A DNA stretch of 64,000 nucleotides from Liquidambar formosana (Eukaryota > Streptophyta > Magnoliopsida > Saxifragales > Altingiaceae), in assembly GCA_039720395.1 (NCBI GenBank), contig CM077833.1, positions 25,876,271-25,940,270 of the forward strand, in the 5' to 3' direction. Made by a program: the position numbers and the translations under genes. This document shows positions 61,714 to 64,000 of the stretch, one piece after another; position 1 is the stretch's first letter, and each line of letters starts with the position of its first letter. The notes below the pieces were generated by a model. That model was not told the DNA's origin, did not search any database, and saw nothing but the letters and a program-made list of their open reading frames with translations.

Positions 61714-62067
61714 AAACCCCCCATTAATTTACACTTTTTAAGGTTTTATGAAAAATATGAAAGGTTTTTACGAAAACTAACTGCATTGTCCACTAAAAAA
61801 CATCATTCTAAATAACTTTGTAGAAGAAAGTTTTTTCAAAATCTGTCATTTAAGTGGACTTTTTGGTAATTTACAATCTCTATTACATTTTCCATGAAAA
61901 ATGACCAAAGAGTCTACTTCAATAACAGGTCTTGAAAAAATTTTCCTCTACAAAGTTGTCTATAATGATGTTTTTTATTAGGCTACGTGATTAGTTTTCG
62001 TAAAAAACTTTTATATTTTCATAAAATCTTAAAAAATATAAACTAAGTGGGGTGGGGGGGGGGGTTT
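61714..62067. mobile_element. MULE-type MITE, 354 bp, related to the element at 3733
   Basis: AAAGTATTTT flanks both ends (61704-61713 and 62068-62077), a 9-10 bp duplication. The termini are AAACCCCCC and GGGGGGTTT. The palindromic interior shares TTTTATGAAAAATATGAAAG, TTGTAGAAGAAAGTTTTTTC and their complements with the element at 3733-4119. It lacks coding sequence. Confidence 0.7.
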
Positions 62068-62675
62068 AAAGTATTTTATGTGGTGGCAATAGTTATCAAC
62101 CAAGCCACCTAAATAAACAAGTTGATTTCACCTATTTTAAGTAATCATCGCTAAGACTAAGCACAAAAAAAAAGGGAAAAAAAAAGAAGAAGAAAGAGTA
62201 ATCGTCGCTAAAGAAATAATATAATGTATGATGACTTTTGGCAATTTGATTTCGCTGACTTTCATTTGATAATGGTAGTACTTGGATGCACAGTGAAGAA
62301 TTGTACAACAAAAGAATAATTCCGATTCTACAATACAAGGATTTCATAATCTACTGCAAAACTTATTCCAATTCCTGCATTCGTGGAGCTCAAAGTAGAA
62401 GTACAAAGAATTATACAACAAAAGAATAATAAGAACATCAACTTCCACAATACAATCACGATGCTTCTAAACTTAAAGCATTACCTACCTGCAATTATTG
62501 AGATTCATTTTTAGTTGTTGGTATATCCTTCAACAACATGCAAACCTGAATCTGCAAAGAATGGCTTAGCAAAAGCTACAAAGAATGAGAGCAACTTGGT
62601 TTTAGATCTAACATCTCCTCGGGTGTGTAACTCTGAGCAGATAGGAATCAGTATGCATGCATTGAAATCCCAGTG

Positions 62676-63257
62676 CTAATCATTGCACGCTTTCTTTAGG
62701 TTCGCCATGTATGTCAAATAAATGGTCCATACATATGAAAACGAACCGTTAATCAGTGGCTGCCAACAAACAAAACAAAAACTGCAAAAATTAAATGAAT
62801 AGATATTTAAATTTATTAATCAAATAAATCTGTTGCTACTCCTATATAACAGGTTTACAGGAAGCAAATACTGTACACATGGCATCCTGTATGAAAAGGC
62901 ACAAGATCTACCGTTCAAAGGGTGCCACCCATAAGACCACCTTTTCCATATTAGTAGCTATTTGGAGAATCTTATAAATCTTTCACCTTTTTAATTTTTA
63001 ATTTCATTCCATCAGCATATATATTAACTGAGCAGTTTTGAACTAAAATCAAGCCAAAAAATTTGGTCCATCTAAATTCCTTAGTTGGGACAACTTGAAT
63101 TGTCTGTCTCAACCAAAGTAAATTTAATTTACCTGTAAATGGACAGGTATAAACTTGAACGTAAGAAAATCACAAATCGGCCAGTATAGAAGACCATTTA
63201 TCATTGTCGGGAGCAGGTCTCGCTTCAATCTGGCAACAATCTCACCCCTACTTTCAC
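62676..63257 (-). CDS. Mpv17/PMP22-family membrane protein, last two exons (partial)
   Basis: Exon 63257-63133 encodes ESRGEIVARLKRDLLPTMIN then GLLYWPICDFLTFKFIPVHL, with splice sites TCAG/GTGAAA and TTACAG/GTAAAT. The final exon 62759-62676 encodes PLINGSFSYVWTIYLTYMAN and ends LKKACND-stop. The block W-P-x-C-D-F-x-T-F-K-F-x-P-V-x-x-Q-P and the last aromatic helix are the C-terminal signature of the Mpv17/PMP22 family of four-helix proteins of mitochondrial and peroxisomal membranes; the sequence fits best the plant branch with EIVARLKRDLLPTM. Function in plants is poorly defined; a channel or solute role is assumed by analogy. Earlier exons must lie beyond 63257, mostly off the right edge. 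No break is visible in the two exons. Confidence 0.88.
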
Positions 63258-64000
63258 CTGAGTTAAGCACCAGGATAATCACTCAGACAGGGATAAAAAG
63301 TGAATTGCAACTGGAAATTTGTTAGAAATTCGAATAAACAAAAGCATAGCAAAAATATTGGACACGACAAAACCTTAAACCAGTTCCATGAAATTTATTT
63401 TCAAAATAACATAAACAAAATATCAAACACAACAAAACTTTAAACCATTTCTGCAAAATTTCTCGCCTACAATGCACCAACCCCTGTTTTCTAAATTTCA
63501 TTTTCATCAAAGAGAGTGTAATTGAATGTATCATGGTAGTTGAGCTCATAGAATAAAAGACTAACATAACATTGAAGAGTGTAACTGAACTGTCTGAACG
63601 TATCATGGTTGTCAAGCTCATACAATAAACCACTAATGCAACACTGATATCATACTTAACTACTTATCTCATGCAGCTTGCTTGATTAATACTCAAGCAC
63701 AATCACTCTCTTAAGAGAGATTCATCTGAACATTTGAGGTTGGCCACTAGAATCCTTTTCTACCATTTAATTATATTAACCTAGGGCCATATAATCCTCC
63801 GTAGTTATGTAAGAATAGGAACAGCTAAAGAAGCTTTATAAAGCATTATATCAAACAAATACTAGCCTACCAACTTTTGTTGCATCACACTAGCCAACTT
63901 ATCAGACCATCTAACACAAACAGGTCACCTATGGAACACAAAAACAATGCATGGCATTTGAGAACCCAAGATTGAACAGTGTAAAAACAAACACAGAACA
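63258..64000 (-). other. Intron of the Mpv17-family gene, running to the right edge
   Basis: AT-rich sequence upstream, on the minus strand, of the acceptor at 63258. No further exon with Mpv17 similarity was found up to 64000. A short internal repeat occurs: GAACTGTCTGAACGTATCAT and ATTGAATGTATCATGGTAGT share the TATCATGG context about 70 bp apart. Confidence 0.45.

Noticed and set aside
62531..62675. An open minus-strand stretch reading HWDFNACILIPICSELHTRG and beyond, with an apparent TTAG acceptor
   Set aside because: It lies immediately after the stop codon of the Mpv17-family gene, whose C-terminus is complete; best read as 3' untranslated sequence.

Overview
This is eukaryotic nuclear DNA from a flowering plant, almost certainly a eudicot. 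The evidence is AT-rich, repeat-laden intergenic DNA, GT-AG introns and plant-specific families: a C1-2i zinc finger with an EAR motif, a class II LBD protein and a QWRF protein. The species cannot be fixed from the sequence.

Genes, left to right: (1) two possible exons (382-541, about 771-890, minus) of an unidentified gene leaving the left edge; (2) a single-exon ZAT10/STZ-like repressor, 9359-10105 plus; (3) a class II LBD gene of the LBD37/38/39 group, 19359-20212 plus, two exons, with a one-base insertion that stops exon 1 early; (4) a six-exon QWRF-motif (augmin subunit 8-like) gene, 26126-34305 minus, with two frame disruptions and LINE debris in introns 1 and 4; (5) a three-exon gene for a 118-residue proline-rich protein with a hydrophobic N-terminus, 44734-46416 minus, a possible secreted-peptide precursor; (6) tRNA-Ala(CGC), 47011-47083 plus; (7) a complete three-exon RPS29 gene, 48867-50419 minus; (8) a two-exon gene for a 92-residue protein of unknown function, 53448-55150 minus; (9) the last two exons of an Mpv17/PMP22-family gene, 62676-63257 minus, running off the right edge. 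There is no operon-like grouping; these look like independent loci.

The rest is mostly repeats. Four elements have terminal inverted repeats (TIRs) and perfect 9-10 bp target duplications, as in Mutator-like (MULE) transposons: 3733-4119, 21709-22066, 36844-38139 and 61714-62067. A fifth, decayed one (55842-57906) carries a nested PIF/Harbinger-type element (55918-56567, TAA duplication). Other Harbinger/Tourist-like elements lie at 22113-23185 (TTA) and 58719-59144 (TAA). tRNA-derived SINEs lie at 4289-4444, 6811-7005, 17363-18120 (split by a hAT-like element) and probably 23700-23916. LINE remnants sit inside introns of two genes.

The observations most worth a second look are the three single-base disruptions in otherwise well-preserved genes (real decay or assembly error), the hAT-in-SINE nest, the 1.3 kb MULE-like element with unknown cargo, the array of AGCGCT motifs near RPS29, and the proline-rich peptide-precursor candidate.
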